Positions 9,202 to 17,925 of a stretch of DNA of 64,000 nt are shown here, in pieces (the stretch's first letter is position 1; each line of letters starts with the position of its first letter). The DNA is from Sphingobium sp. B2D3C. GTDB lineage: Bacteria; Pseudomonadota; Alphaproteobacteria; Sphingomonadales; Sphingomonadaceae. Position numbers and translations under genes: made by a program. The notes below the pieces were generated by a model. That model worked only from the letters and a program-made list of their open reading frames with translations. It made no database searches and had not been told where the DNA came from. The stretch covers positions 310,001 through 374,000 of the forward strand of contig NZ_JAOQOK010000001.1 in NCBI RefSeq assembly GCF_025961835.1, in the 5' to 3' direction.

Positions 9202-9219
9202 AAATTCAAAGGAAATCCC

Positions 9220-10803
9220 ATGTTGGAAGCCAATATCAAGAGCCAGTTGCAGGCCTATATGGCCAACATCAAGCAGCCGATCGAGCTGGTGCCGTCGCTG
9301 GACGATAGCGCCAAGGCGTCGGAGCTGCGGGGCCTCCTGGAAGACATTGCCGGGTTGAGCGATCTTGTGACCATTGCGGCCGATGAAGGCGATGCGCGCA
9401 AGCCCAGCTTCCTCATTCGCCGGGTCGGCACGGATATCGGCGTGCGTTTCGCCGGCATTCCGCTCGGGCACGAGTTCACCTCGCTGGTGCTGGCCCTGCT
9501 GCAGGTCGGCGGCCACCCGCCCAAGGTGAGCGATGAGGTCATCGAGCAGGTCAAGGCGCTGGAGGGCGACTATCAGTTCGAGACCTATTTCTCGCTCTCC
9601 TGCCAGAACTGCCCGGACGTGGTGCAGGCGCTCAACCTGATGAGCGTGCTCAATCCGCGCATCCGCAACGTCTCCATTGATGGCGCGCTGTTCAAGGCGG
9701 AAGTCGATGAGCGCAAGGTGATGGCGGTTCCCAGCGTCTATCTGAATGGCAAGCCGTTCGCCTCCGGACGCATGGATATCGAGCAAATCCTCGCCAAGCT
9801 GGATACGGGTGCCGTGGCCCGCGCTGCCGAGAAGATCGCCGCCAAGGAGCCGTTCGACGTGCTCGTGGTCGGTGGCGGGCCGGCCGGTGCCGCCGCGGCC
9901 ATCTATGCCGCGCGCAAGGGCATCCGCACGGGCGTGGTTGCCGAGCGGTTCGGCGGGCAGGTGCTGGATACCATGGGCATCGAGAACTTCATCTCCGTGC
10001 CGCACACCGAGGGGCCGAAGCTGGCTGCCGCGCTGGAGCAGCATGTGAAGGATTATGATGTCGACATCATGAACCTCCAGAAAGCCAGCAAGCTGGTTCC
10101 GGCCAAGGCGCCGGGCGGCCTCGCCGAAGTGCAGCTGGAGAGCGGCGCGACCCTCAAGGCCAAGGCGGTGATCCTCGCCACTGGCGCCCGCTGGAGGACG
10201 ATGAACGTGCCCGGCGAGGATGAGTATCGCAACAAGGGCGTGGCCTATTGCCCGCACTGCGATGGCCCGCTGTTCAAGGGCAAGCGCGTGGCGGTGATCG
10301 GTGGTGGCAACAGCGGTGTGGAAGCGGCAATCGATCTGGCCGGCATCGTCAAGCATGTCACGCTGGTCGAGTTCGACAGCCAGTTGCGCGCCGATGCCGT
10401 GCTCCAGCGCAAGCTGCACAGCCTGCCCAATGTCACGGTGGTGACCTCCGCCCTGACGACGCAGGTGCATGGCGATGGCGAAAAGGTGGTGGGCCTGACC
10501 TATCGCGACCGCAACAGCGACGAATCGCATCTGGTCGAGCTGGAAGGCATTTTCGTCCAGATCGGTCTGGTGCCCAACACCGAATTCCTCACCGATGCGG
10601 TGGCGCTGAGCAATCGCGGTGAGATCGAGATCGATGCGCGGGCGCACACCTCGCAGCAGGGCATTTTCGCGGCGGGCGACTGCACCACCGTGCCCTACAA
10701 GCAGATCGTGATCGCGATGGGGCAGGGCTCCACCGCCGCGCTCTCCGCCTTCGATTATCTGATCCGCCTCGCGCCGGCAGAGGAGCAGGCGAAGGCGGCC
10801 TGA
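9220..10803 (+). CDS. ahpF: Alkyl hydroperoxide reductase subunit F
   Basis: Flavoprotein disulfide reductase of 527 residues that transfers electrons from NAD(P)H to AhpC. The N-terminal tandem thioredoxin-fold domain carries Cys128 and Cys131 in SCQNCPDVV. Next come the FAD-binding [17 protein letters not shown], the redox pair Cys344/Cys347 in YCPHCDGP, a second nucleotide-binding [17 protein letters not shown], and the C-terminal FAD motif GIFAAGDCT. These cysteine positions match E. coli AhpF within one residue. The start ATG 9220 follows a purine-rich AAAGGA. It closes the ahpCF unit, and a clear terminator follows. Confidence 0.96.
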   Translation: MLEANIKSQLQAYMANIKQPIELVPSLDDSAKASELRGLLEDIAGLSDLVTIAADEGDARKPSFLIRRVGTDIGVRFAGIPLGHEFTSLVLALLQVGGHPPKVSDEVIEQVKALEGDYQFETYFSLSCQNCPDVVQALNLMSVLNPRIRNVSIDGALFKAEVDERKVMAVPSVYLNGKPFASGRMDIEQILAKLDTGAVARAAEKIAAKEPFDVLVVGGGPAGAAAAIYAARKGIRTGVVAERFGGQVLDTMGIENFISVPHTEGPKLAAALEQHVKDYDVDIMNLQKASKLVPAKAPGGLAEVQLESGATLKAKAVILATGARWRTMNVPGEDEYRNKGVAYCPHCDGPLFKGKRVAVIGGGNSGVEAAIDLAGIVKHVTLVEFDSQLRADAVLQRKLHSLPNVTVVTSALTTQVHGDGEKVVGLTYRDRNSDESHLVELEGIFVQIGLVPNTEFLTDAVALSNRGEIEIDARAHTSQQGIFAAGDCTTVPYKQIVIAMGQGSTAALSAFDYLIRLAPAEEQAKAA

Positions 10804-10826
10804 GCGCGGCGTATCGGTTAAGATTG

Positions 10827-10862
10827 GAAAGGGGCGTTCGGCACGGGCCGGGCGCCCCTTTC
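10827..10862 (+). terminator. Terminator after ahpF
   Basis: GAAAGGGGCG (10827-10836) pairs perfectly with CGCCCCTTTC (10853-10862), with a 16-base GC-rich loop and the T-rich TTTCTTGT at the end. It lies 24 bases after the ahpF stop. Confidence 0.8.
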
Positions 10863-10986
10863 TTGTGGATGCACGCGCATATCCCGTTTGGGAGATGCCG
10901 GGTTGATCACCTTCTGGCAGGCGCAGGCTGTAGCGGCGAACGGATGAAATCCCGAGCCGGTCCATGTCTTTGCCAGGGGGTGCATC

Positions 10987-12072
10987 ATGATAGTTTCACG
11001 GACTTATTCCAGGGCCTTGCTGCTCGCTTCGGCAGCGGCGCTGTCACTCACCCTGTCTGCCTGCGGAGACGAAGGCGTGAACTCGACGCCGACGCCCACG
11101 CCTGCCCCCACGCCCACGCCTGCGCCGACACCCACGCCATCACCGACACCCACGCCGACCCCGACGCCAACCCCCACGCCGACTCCCACGCCTGCTGCGG
11201 GGCCGATCGCCAACATCGTCGCCGGGCCGGGCAGCAACGCGACGCCGGCCGTGCAGGCCACCAATGGCGCCTCGTTCGATACCCAGACGTCGGGAACGAT
11301 TAGCTTTCCGCTCAGCCAGCTTGCGGTGAATTTCGACGCACAGGGGAATCCCACCGCCGCGGCGACTGCCAACGCCAATGGCGTCACGATCAGCCGGGAC
11401 TCATCGGGCTTGAAGTTCACCGTCAATGTCCCCGCGGTCGGGATCACCAATGTGGCCCTCGTCGAGGATTGCGACGATTGCTACTCGGCCAACATCTCCA
11501 ACGGTCGCAAGCTGGAGGTCGTGCTCGATGGCGAGCTGGATAATGGCGATCTGAGCTATCTGCGCTTCGGCGAATGGGCGGTCTTTGGACAGAACGGCCA
11601 GCTTGGAACTTATGCGCCGCTGATCGGCGGGTACGAAACGCCGAGCGCCGGCATGCCGACGAGCGGCACCGCCACCTATGCCGGCGAGGTGGAGGGCTAT
11701 GTCAGCTTTGTCGATGGCAGTGCCCGCAATGTCGGTGAGCTGGAAGGCAATGCCGCGATCAGCGTCAACTTTGCCGCCAACAGCCTGACCGGCACCACGT
11801 CCAACATGCAGGTTGGCTACGAGAAGAACGGCAACTGGCAGCAGGCGGCGTGGAACGATGCCTCGTTCACGGCTTCGCTCTCCGGCAATGACTTCTCGGG
11901 CACCACGGCGGTGACGAGCGCACCGAGCGGTGCGGCATCCCTGCAGAGCGGCGCGGTCGGCACGATCGGCGGCAGCTTCTACGGGCCGGCAGCCGATGAG
12001 ATTGGCGCGATCTGGTCGCTCTCTGACGGCACGAACACGGCGCTCGGCACGATCGCCGGAATCAAGCAGTAA
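10987..12072 (+). CDS. TbpB-like surface lipoprotein with Pro-Thr linker
   Basis: A 361-residue lipoprotein. The signal peptide ends in the lipobox LSAC with Cys26 as lipidation site. Residues 34-70 are an almost pure Pro-Thr/Pro-Ala linker, which would hold the domain away from the membrane. The C-terminal part has the glycine-rich strand pattern of the transferrin-binding-protein-like beta-barrel: GTATYAGEVEGYVSF, then VGELEGNAAISVNFAAN and LTGTTSNMQV, and GGSFYGPAADEIGAIW near the end. The next gene encodes a Slam/DUF560 protein, the known translocon for such lipoproteins, which supports surface display. The ligand is unknown; metal, haem or host/plant protein binding are all possible. Transferrin itself is unlikely in an environmental sphingomonad. 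Confidence 0.75.
   Translation: MIVSRTYSRALLLASAAALSLTLSACGDEGVNSTPTPTPAPTPTPAPTPTPSPTPTPTPTPTPTPTPTPAAGPIANIVAGPGSNATPAVQATNGASFDTQTSGTISFPLSQLAVNFDAQGNPTAAATANANGVTISRDSSGLKFTVNVPAVGITNVALVEDCDDCYSANISNGRKLEVVLDGELDNGDLSYLRFGEWAVFGQNGQLGTYAPLIGGYETPSAGMPTSGTATYAGEVEGYVSFVDGSARNVGELEGNAAISVNFAANSLTGTTSNMQVGYEKNGNWQQAAWNDASFTASLSGNDFSGTTAVTSAPSGAASLQSGAVGTIGGSFYGPAADEIGAIWSLSDGTNTALGTIAGIKQ
11086..11196 (+). repeat. Pro-Thr coding microsatellite-like tract
   Basis: About 37 codons of CCN-ACN type (CCCACG, CCGACC, CCAACC variants) encode the linker of the lipoprotein. The 6-base period with third-position variation is low-complexity sequence that could change length by slippage without a frameshift when whole hexamers are lost or gained. 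Confidence 0.8.
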
Positions 12073-12135
12073 CCCGAGGGGCGATCCGCTGCCCGCGCGT
12101 GGGGCGCCGAGGGCGTGGTGGGGGCAGCGGATCGA

Positions 12136-13458
12136 ATGGGACGGCAGCACATGTCTGCAGTGGGAGCATTCATGCTGATGTCCCAGGTGGGGGCGATGGC
12201 GATGGCCGGGACACCAACGGCCATCGCCGCGCATCCCGATGCGGCGGCCAGCAGCGCGCCGGAAGCGGCAGCGCCAGCGGCGGTCGTGTCGGTGTCGGCA
12301 GAGGCCTATGCCGAACGGCTCGCGCGTAATCCGGCCAATCCCGAGCTGCGGTTTCGCCTCGGCATGGCGCTGATGGAAGCGGGGCGGACGCGCGAGGCGA
12401 TCCGGCAGTTCCGACATTTACTGGCAGATCAGCCGCAGGCGGTGCGCGTGCGGCTGGAGCTGGCGCGCGCTTATTATGTCGCCCGGGATTATGCCAATGC
12501 CGAGCGGCAGTTCCGTCTGGCCGGCGCGGCCAATCTGCCCGCGATCGTCTCCGCCAATGTCGATCGCTACCTCAAGTCCATTCGCGAGATGCGATCCTGG
12601 TCGTTCAGCGCCTCCTTCGCGCTCGCGCCGGATACCAACATCAATGCGGCGACGGCGGCGGAAACGATCGAGCTCTACGGCCTGCCGTTTGACCTGTCGG
12701 AAGCAGCCCGCCGGTCGAGCGGGGTGGGGGTCTATGGGCAGATCGGCGCGGAGTGGGCGCCACGTCTGTCCGCGCGGGTTCGGCAGCGATTTGGCGCATT
12801 CCTCTCGCGGCGCGATTATCAGGGGCAGCAGTTCGACGACATGGTGCTGAGCGCCTATCTCGGCCCGCGCGTGACGCTGGGCCGGTTCGCGCTGGCCACC
12901 GCCGGCACGGCCTCCCGCCGCTGGTATGGGGGGCAGCCCTATAGCCGGATGCTCGGCGGTCAGGCGGATGTCGCTTACTATCCGGGCACCCGCACGGCGA
13001 TCAGCCTGCAAGCCAGCGCGAGCGACCTGCGCCATGAGGGCGCCACGCATCTAAATGGGGCGCTGCTCGGCCTGTCGCTGGGCGTCACGCGCTCGCTGGA
13101 CAAACAGAGCCTCGGCAATCTGCGCGTCGGCATCAATCGCCACGACGCCGCCAACCGCGCCTTTGCCCAGACCTCCTACACGGCGGGCGCGATCTACGCG
13201 CGCGAATTGCCGATGGGCTTCTCGCTCTCGCTGCAGCCCGGCTTTTCCTACAGCCGCTTCGATGGCGTGTTTGCCGCGTTCGGCGCGGCGCGGCGCGACA
13301 CGAGCTACAGTCTTGGGGTGAGCGCGCTCAATCGCAAGGTGACGCTTGGCCGGTTCGCGCCGCGCGTGGGCGTCTCGCATACGATCAACGAGAGCAATAT
13401 CGCGCTCTACGCCTACCGCCGTACGCGCTTCGACATCGGTGTGACGACGATTTTCTGA
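12136..13458 (+). CDS. Surface lipoprotein assembly modifier (Slam, DUF560) with TPR domain
   Basis: Outer-membrane protein of about 440 residues predicted to move lipoproteins to the cell surface. After a signal peptide (MGRQHMSAVGAFMLMSQVGA...) come TPR-like helices: RLGMALMEAGRTREAIRQF and ARAYYVARDYANAERQFRL. The DUF560 barrel starts at WSFSASFALAPDTNINAA, a segment characteristic of Slam, and ends GVSHTINESNIALYAYRRTRFDIGVTTIF with a terminal Phe typical of barrels. Alternative starts are GTG 12115 and ATG 12151; 12136 gives the most normal positively charged signal peptide. It lies 63 bases after the TbpB-like lipoprotein gene, the usual Slam-substrate arrangement. Known Slams act in Neisseria and other Proteobacteria; this substrate is inferred from adjacency. 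Confidence 0.82.
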   Translation: MGRQHMSAVGAFMLMSQVGAMAMAGTPTAIAAHPDAAASSAPEAAAPAAVVSVSAEAYAERLARNPANPELRFRLGMALMEAGRTREAIRQFRHLLADQPQAVRVRLELARAYYVARDYANAERQFRLAGAANLPAIVSANVDRYLKSIREMRSWSFSASFALAPDTNINAATAAETIELYGLPFDLSEAARRSSGVGVYGQIGAEWAPRLSARVRQRFGAFLSRRDYQGQQFDDMVLSAYLGPRVTLGRFALATAGTASRRWYGGQPYSRMLGGQADVAYYPGTRTAISLQASASDLRHEGATHLNGALLGLSLGVTRSLDKQSLGNLRVGINRHDAANRAFAQTSYTAGAIYARELPMGFSLSLQPGFSYSRFDGVFAAFGAARRDTSYSLGVSALNRKVTLGRFAPRVGVSHTINESNIALYAYRRTRFDIGVTTIF

Positions 13459-13602
13459 CCGGATAGGCGCGCGCCGTAACGTCCGCGTCTGACGGTGCAT
13501 GTCGCGTCGCCCGCAAGGGGTTGAAACCAAGCGGGTAGCCGATAAGTTTGGCCTCATGTGACGCGACACTGCGTTTTCCCAAGGATTGAGGTTTTCCGAC
13601 AA

Positions 13603-15723
13603 ATGCCTTCAAAGCATGTTCTTGCCCCGTTGAGCGCCGTCGCGCTCGCGCTGTCCACCCCGCTCGCCGCCCAAAAAGCGGAGACCATCACCGCGCCATG
13701 GACCGGCCCCTATGGCGGCGTGCCCGCATGGGACAAGGTGGACCCGGCGGCATTCCCTGCCGCGTTCGAGGCGGTGATGGCCTCGGTGAAGGCGCAGTTC
13801 GAGGGCGTGCTGGCCAATAAGGCCGCCCCGACATTCGACAATACGATCACCGCGCTTCAGAAGGAGACGCTGTCCGACCGGGTCATGCCGATCTGGGGCG
13901 TGTATGTCTCCAATCTCTCCAATGACGACATCCGCCGCATTCAGGGTGAGTGGAGCCCGAAGCTCAGCGCCTTTTTCAACGAACTGACGCTCGATCCGCG
14001 CTATTTCGCCCGGGTGAAGGCGCTCTACGACAAACGCGAGACGCTGGGTCTGGACGCCAAGCAGATGCGGCTGCTGACCCGCACTTATGAGGATCTGGTC
14101 GCCAACGGCGCCATGCTGGATGCCGCGCAGAAGAAAGAGCTGATCGGCATCGAGACGGCGCTGGCGCAGGAGTTCAGCAGCTTCCAGAACAAGGTGCTGG
14201 CCGATGAGGAGAAGTTCATCACCTTCACCAGCGAAGCCGATCTGGCAGGCCTGCCGGCCGATTTCGTGGCGACGATGAAGTCCGTGGCGCAGGACAAGGG
14301 CGTGAATGGCTGGTTGCTGATCAACACCCGCTCCTATGTGCAGCCCTTCCTCGAAAGCTCGACACGGCGCGACCTTCGCAAGAGCGTGTTCGAGGCGTTC
14401 GCCAATCGCGGCGACAATGGCGATGCCAATGACACCAATGCGACCATCGCGCGGATCGTGGCGCTGCGTGCCCAGCGGGCGAAGCTGCTCGGGTTCAAGA
14501 CACATGCCGAATACCGCATGCGCGACACCATGGCGCAGACGCCGGACAAGGCGATGGCGCTGATGATGAAGGTGTGGCCGGCGGCCGTCGCCCGCGTGCG
14601 CGAGGAAGTGGCGGACATGCAGGCCATCGCCGATGCCGAGGCGAAGGCTGGGCAGGGGCCGAAGATCACCATCGAGCCATGGGACTACCGCTTCTACGCC
14701 GAGAAGGTCCGCAAGGCGAAGTACGACCTCGATCAGAACGAGGTGAAGCCCTATTTCCAGCTCGACAAGATGGTCTCGGCCATGTTCGACATGGCGAACC
14801 GGCTCTACGGCTTCACCTTCACCGAGAATACGGGCGCCGTGCCGGTCTTCCACCCCGATGTGCGGACCTTCGAGGTGACGCGCGGCGGCAAGGTCGTCGG
14901 GCTGTTCTACCTCGATACCTGGGCGCGCAGCGGCAAGCGGTCAGGGGCGTGGATGACCACCTATAAGGGGCAGGATCATCTGAACGGCAACGAGTATGTG
15001 CTGGCGTCCAACAATAACAATTTCGCCAAGGGCAGCGCCGGGGTGCCGACGACGATCAGCCTCGACGATGCGACCACGCTGTTCCATGAGTTCGGCCACG
15101 CGCTGCATTATCTGAGCTATGACATCACCTGGCCGGGGCTGGGCACGACGCCGCGCGACTTCGTGGAATATCCGAGCCAGGTTCATGAGAATTGGGTGCT
15201 GACCCCCTATATTCTCGAGACCTATGCGCGCCATTTCCAGACCGGCGCGCCAATCCCCAAGGCTCTGGTCGACAAGATCAAGGCCAGCGACACCTTCAAC
15301 CAGGGCTTTGCGACGGTCGAATATCTCTCCTCGGCCATCGTCGACATGAAGCTGCACAATCGCCCCGACGCGCCGACCGATATCGACGCGTTCGAGCGCG
15401 AGACGCTGGCGGAAATCGGGATGCCGAAGGAGATGATCATGCGGCACCGCCTGCCGCAGTTTAATCACCTGTTCTCGTCCGATGCCTATTCGGCCGGATA
15501 TTACAGCTATCTGTGGTCCGAGACGATGGATGCGGACAGCTGGGCTGCCTTTGAGGAGACCGGCAACGTCTGGGACCCGGCGCTGGCCGCGCGCTTCAAC
15601 AAGGCGCTGCTCTCGACCGGCAACGAGACCGACCGGGCCGAAGCCTATCGGGCATTCCGCGGCCGCGACCCGGATGTGAATGCGCTGCTGCGCAAGCGGG
15701 GCTTCCCTGTTCCTGCGCAGTAA
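13603..15723 (+). CDS. dcp: M3-family zinc oligopeptidase (peptidyl-dipeptidase Dcp type)
   Basis: Thimet-oligopeptidase-family metallopeptidase of 706 residues, the usual Dcp/OpdA length. The zinc motif HEFGH is at 495-499 (TTLFHEFGHALHYL), and the third ligand is a Glu in FVEYPSQVHENW downstream. The substrate-binding HRLPQFNHLFSSDAYSAGYYSYLWSE region follows near the C-terminus. ATG 13603 after AAGGATTGAGG is preferred; it gives MPSKHVLAPLSAVALALSTPLAAQK, a likely signal peptide, so the enzyme is probably periplasmic, unlike E. coli OpdA. It would degrade short peptides. The flanking genes do not point to a specific pathway. Confidence 0.9.
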   Translation: MPSKHVLAPLSAVALALSTPLAAQKAETITAPWTGPYGGVPAWDKVDPAAFPAAFEAVMASVKAQFEGVLANKAAPTFDNTITALQKETLSDRVMPIWGVYVSNLSNDDIRRIQGEWSPKLSAFFNELTLDPRYFARVKALYDKRETLGLDAKQMRLLTRTYEDLVANGAMLDAAQKKELIGIETALAQEFSSFQNKVLADEEKFITFTSEADLAGLPADFVATMKSVAQDKGVNGWLLINTRSYVQPFLESSTRRDLRKSVFEAFANRGDNGDANDTNATIARIVALRAQRAKLLGFKTHAEYRMRDTMAQTPDKAMALMMKVWPAAVARVREEVADMQAIADAEAKAGQGPKITIEPWDYRFYAEKVRKAKYDLDQNEVKPYFQLDKMVSAMFDMANRLYGFTFTENTGAVPVFHPDVRTFEVTRGGKVVGLFYLDTWARSGKRSGAWMTTYKGQDHLNGNEYVLASNNNNFAKGSAGVPTTISLDDATTLFHEFGHALHYLSYDITWPGLGTTPRDFVEYPSQVHENWVLTPYILETYARHFQTGAPIPKALVDKIKASDTFNQGFATVEYLSSAIVDMKLHNRPDAPTDIDAFERETLAEIGMPKEMIMRHRLPQFNHLFSSDAYSAGYYSYLWSETMDADSWAAFEETGNVWDPALAARFNKALLSTGNETDRAEAYRAFRGRDPDVNALLRKRGFPVPAQ

Positions 15724-15841
15724 TCCCGCCTCAATCCGTGCGATTTGCTTTTTGTTAGTGCGGGGAACCCGCCTCAATTTGGAACGAATGCCCCGGGCAG
15801 GATTTCTGAATTAGACTGAGTAGATAGCGGATATAGGACGG

Positions 15842-16525
15842 ATGCTGATTTCACAGGAGGAAGAAGCGCGGCTGCGCGCCTCTTTCGAGGCGTTTATCAT
15901 GGATCGGAGTTTTCCGTGCGTGGGGGCAAAATCGGCTCTCTCGCGCGGGACGCTCAACATTCTCGTGGGCTGGTCCATCGACAGCGGCTGGGACGATTTG
16001 CGCCTGCACGGCGAATTGATGGCATGGGCGCAATCCTATGCGAGCGATCCGGGGCTGTTCCGCAGCCTCGCGATCATTTTCGCGCATGCGGCGCCGCTTG
16101 ATGAGAAGGCCTATGAGCAGGCGATGTGGGACCGCCTGCAATCGCTGGCTGACAAGGATGCGTGGCTTGGCCTGCCCTATGATGAGCGGGTGAGCCGCGA
16201 TCCGGACGATCCCCATTTCTCGCTGAGCTTTGGCGGGGAAGCCTTTTTCGCAGTGGGCCTGCATCCGGCGGCGAGCCGGCCGGCGCGGCGTTTCGAGCGG
16301 CCGGTGATCGTGTTCAACCTGCACGATCAGTTCGAGCAATTGCGTCAGGAAGGGCGCTACGAAAAGATCCGCGAGACGATCATCGCCCGCGATGTCGATC
16401 TTGCCGGTGAGGCCAATCCGATGCTTGCACGCCACGGCACGAGCAGCGAGGCCGCGCAGTATAGCGGGCGGCATGTCGGCGAGGACTGGAAATGCCCGTT
16501 CCATGACCCCCGCGAGGTCGCGTGA
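15842..16525 (+). CDS. YqcI/YcgG family protein, GntA-like haem N-hydroxylase homologue
   Basis: A 227-residue protein of the YqcI/YcgG family. Visible family features are FPCVGAKSAL near the N-terminus (24-33), a central FGGEAFFAVGLHPAASRPARRF, FNLHDQFEQLR, and a C-terminal W-K-C-P-F motif (216-220). Within this family, GntA N-hydroxylates a cyclic guanidine in guanitoxin synthesis using haem, so a haem-dependent N-oxygenase is the best guess. The rest of a guanitoxin pathway is absent, so the substrate is unknown. Its stop codon TGA overlaps the ATG of the next gene by one base, a sign of translational coupling with the DUF1989 protein. The start ATG 15842 has AGGACGG just upstream. Confidence 0.75.
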   Translation: MLISQEEEARLRASFEAFIMDRSFPCVGAKSALSRGTLNILVGWSIDSGWDDLRLHGELMAWAQSYASDPGLFRSLAIIFAHAAPLDEKAYEQAMWDRLQSLADKDAWLGLPYDERVSRDPDDPHFSLSFGGEAFFAVGLHPAASRPARRFERPVIVFNLHDQFEQLRQEGRYEKIRETIIARDVDLAGEANPMLARHGTSSEAAQYSGRHVGEDWKCPFHDPREVA

Positions 16526-17112
16526 TGGCAGAGCGTATTCCGCCCCGCTCGGGCGTGGCGTTCGAGATGCTTGCCGGCCAGTATCTGACCGTGATCGACC
16601 CGGAAGGGTGCCAAGTGGCGGACCTGCTGGCCTTTAATCGCGCGGACATCGGCGAGGTGCTCAGCAATGGGCGCACGCTCGATTATGAGGAGACCATTCG
16701 GCTGACGACGGGCAACCGCCTGTGGTCGAACCGGTCCAATGTGCTGCTGACGATAGAGCAGGATACGGTCGGCTGCCATGATTTTCTGCTGACGCCGTGC
16801 AGCACCGATACCTTCCTGCATTTTTATCCGGACAAGCCGGTCGTTCCGGGCTGTTTCGGCAATCTGGCAGCGGCGTTGGCGCCTTATGGCATCACGGCCG
16901 ATATGATCCCGGTTGCGTTCAATTGCTTCATGAATGTGCCGGTGGGGGCGGACGGCAAGATCAGCGTTCTGCCGCCGCTGAGCGCGGCGGGCGACCGGAT
17001 TGTCCTTAAGGCGGAGATGGATCTGATCATCGGCCTGACGGCCTGCTCGGCTTATGCGAGCAATGGCGGGAGCTTTCGGCCGATCGATTATATGGTTGAA
17101 GATCTGGTTTAG
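16525..17112 (+). CDS. DUF1989 (urea carboxylase-associated family) protein
   Basis: A 195-residue cytosolic protein of the DUF1989 family, found beside urea carboxylase/allophanate genes in other bacteria. Recognisable segments are GQYLTVIDPEGCQVADLLAFN, LTPCSTDTF, IPVAFNCFMNVPV and the C-terminal LTACSAYASNGGSFRPIDY. Several conserved Cys and Asp residues suggest metal binding, but no reaction is established here. No urea carboxylase is in the window. Its gene is coupled to the GntA-like gene, suggesting joint action on a guanidine- or urea-like nitrogen compound; this is inference. ATG 16525 is preferred over the overlapping GTG 16522. Confidence 0.78.
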   Translation: MAERIPPRSGVAFEMLAGQYLTVIDPEGCQVADLLAFNRADIGEVLSNGRTLDYEETIRLTTGNRLWSNRSNVLLTIEQDTVGCHDFLLTPCSTDTFLHFYPDKPVVPGCFGNLAAALAPYGITADMIPVAFNCFMNVPVGADGKISVLPPLSAAGDRIVLKAEMDLIIGLTACSAYASNGGSFRPIDYMVEDLV

Positions 17113-17127
17113 GACGTTGCGACCCGG

Positions 17128-17250
17128 TCTCCCCTCCTCTTTAGAGGAGGGGGCGGGGGTGGTGGCGATGCGCGAGCATCGCGAAGGCTGTGAATGACTG
17201 CGGGGTTGTTGCACCACCCCAACCCCTCCTCTGAAGAGGAGGGGCTCAGG
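17128..17250. repeat. Palindromic intergenic repeat, copy 2
   Basis: The most complete copy. It has two end hairpins, CCCCTCCTCTTTAGAGGAGGGG and CCCCTCCTCTGAAGAGGAGG, flanking GGGGTGGTGGCGATGCGCGA with an internal GCGATGC/GCATCGC stem, a TGACTG core, and CACCACCCC on the right. The whole element can fold on itself. It lies between convergent genes (DUF1989 and the small helical protein), where it could stop transcription from both sides. Confidence 0.7.
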
Positions 17251-17282
17251 TTGCCCCCGACGATCTCTGCCTCGATAAGCGC

Positions 17283-17702
17283 TTAGCGCAAACGCCGGTC
17301 GTTGGCCGTTACGGCGCTGTGATAAGGCGCCAGCATCTTGCCCGGCAGGGCCATCATGGCGACGGTCGTCGCGACATTGCGCTCCATCAGCCGCATCCAG
17401 TCGTGAGGCCAAAAGGGCTGGCCCGAGGCGAGGCGCTGCATGTCGCGGGCGTTGGCCGCGCCGGTCTGGCGCAAGCGGCGGGCGCCGCGATCCTGCGCCC
17501 GGGCCGCCTTGCCGAAGGCGTCGGTCTTTTCCGTCACCATCAGGCTGAGCTCGCGGCCATCGGCGGTGAAGGGGGACTGCCATGCCGCCATGATGATGGG
17601 TGTGCGGGCGAGCAGGACATTGTGCGTGCTCACCATCGTTTCGGTCGCCCGAATGCAGGTCTGCGCGAAATCGAACCACATTGAAAAGGGGTTGGCAGTC
17701 AT
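17283..17702 (-). CDS. Small helical protein, phasin-like (unrecognised)
   Basis: A 139-residue protein without signal peptide. ATG 17702 has AGGAGC 5 bases upstream. The composition and pattern (MTANPFSMWFDFAQTCIRATETMVSTHNVLLARTPII, then long amphipathic helices with Ala, Met and Arg) resemble phasin-type granule-surface proteins, which are also short and begin with a similar hydrophobic NPF-W-F segment. I cannot name the family with certainty. No polyhydroxyalkanoate genes are nearby. Its ribosome binding site lies inside a perfect hairpin (17708-17724), so translation may be regulated. Confidence 0.5.
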   Translation of the reverse strand: MTANPFSMWFDFAQTCIRATETMVSTHNVLLARTPIIMAAWQSPFTADGRELSLMVTEKTDAFGKAARAQDRGARRLRQTGAANARDMQRLASGQPFWPHDWMRLMERNVATTVAMMALPGKMLAPYHSAVTANDRRLR

Positions 17703-17707
17703 GGCGT

Positions 17708-17724
17708 GCTCCTGTTGCAGGAGC
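17708..17724 (-). promoter_or_regulatory. Hairpin that hides the ribosome binding site of the phasin-like gene
   Basis: On the minus strand GCTCCTG, CAA, CAGGAGC: a perfect 7-base stem with a 3-base loop. The 3' arm contains the Shine-Dalgarno AGGAG, 5 bases before the ATG at 17702. Confidence 0.5.
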
Positions 17725-17802
17725 ACAATGAGCGAGAGGCGGATTGGCCCCCGGCGCGCCGGCTGATTATTATCATGCCGGATGGTTAGGCGTGGCGGCG
17801 TG

Positions 17803-17925
17803 TCAGGCGATCCAGAGGCGCAGGACCCAGGCCACGACGCCGAGCACGCACACGCTCGCCAGCCAGATGCCCGCCATCCAGCCGAGGCGCTGCCACAGCG
17901 GTGCCTCTTCAGGTGCGCGGGTCAA
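17803..17925 (-). CDS. DUF2474 small membrane protein of the bd oxidase operon
   Basis: A 40-residue protein directly after cydB. Its TTG start (17925-17923) overlaps the cydB stop TGA by two bases, so it is translationally coupled. The sequence has a short charged N-terminus ([15 protein letters not shown]) and one transmembrane helix ([20 protein letters not shown]), the pattern of DUF2474 proteins encoded at the end of cyanide-insensitive oxidase operons. By analogy with CydX in E. coli it may be a small subunit that stabilises the haem-bearing oxidase. That role is inferred. Confidence 0.7.
   Translation of the reverse strand: MTRAPEEAPLWQRLGWMAGIWLASVCVLGVVAWVLRLWIA

Noticed and set aside
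8470..10965. 831-codon minus-strand open frame across ahpC and ahpF
   Set aside because: Antisense shadow of well-supported ahpCF; no family motif and it crosses the intergenic palindrome.
11086..11196. Periodic repeat considered as CRISPR or minisatellite
   Set aside because: It is in-frame Pro-Thr coding sequence with 6-base period and third-base variation, without spacers.
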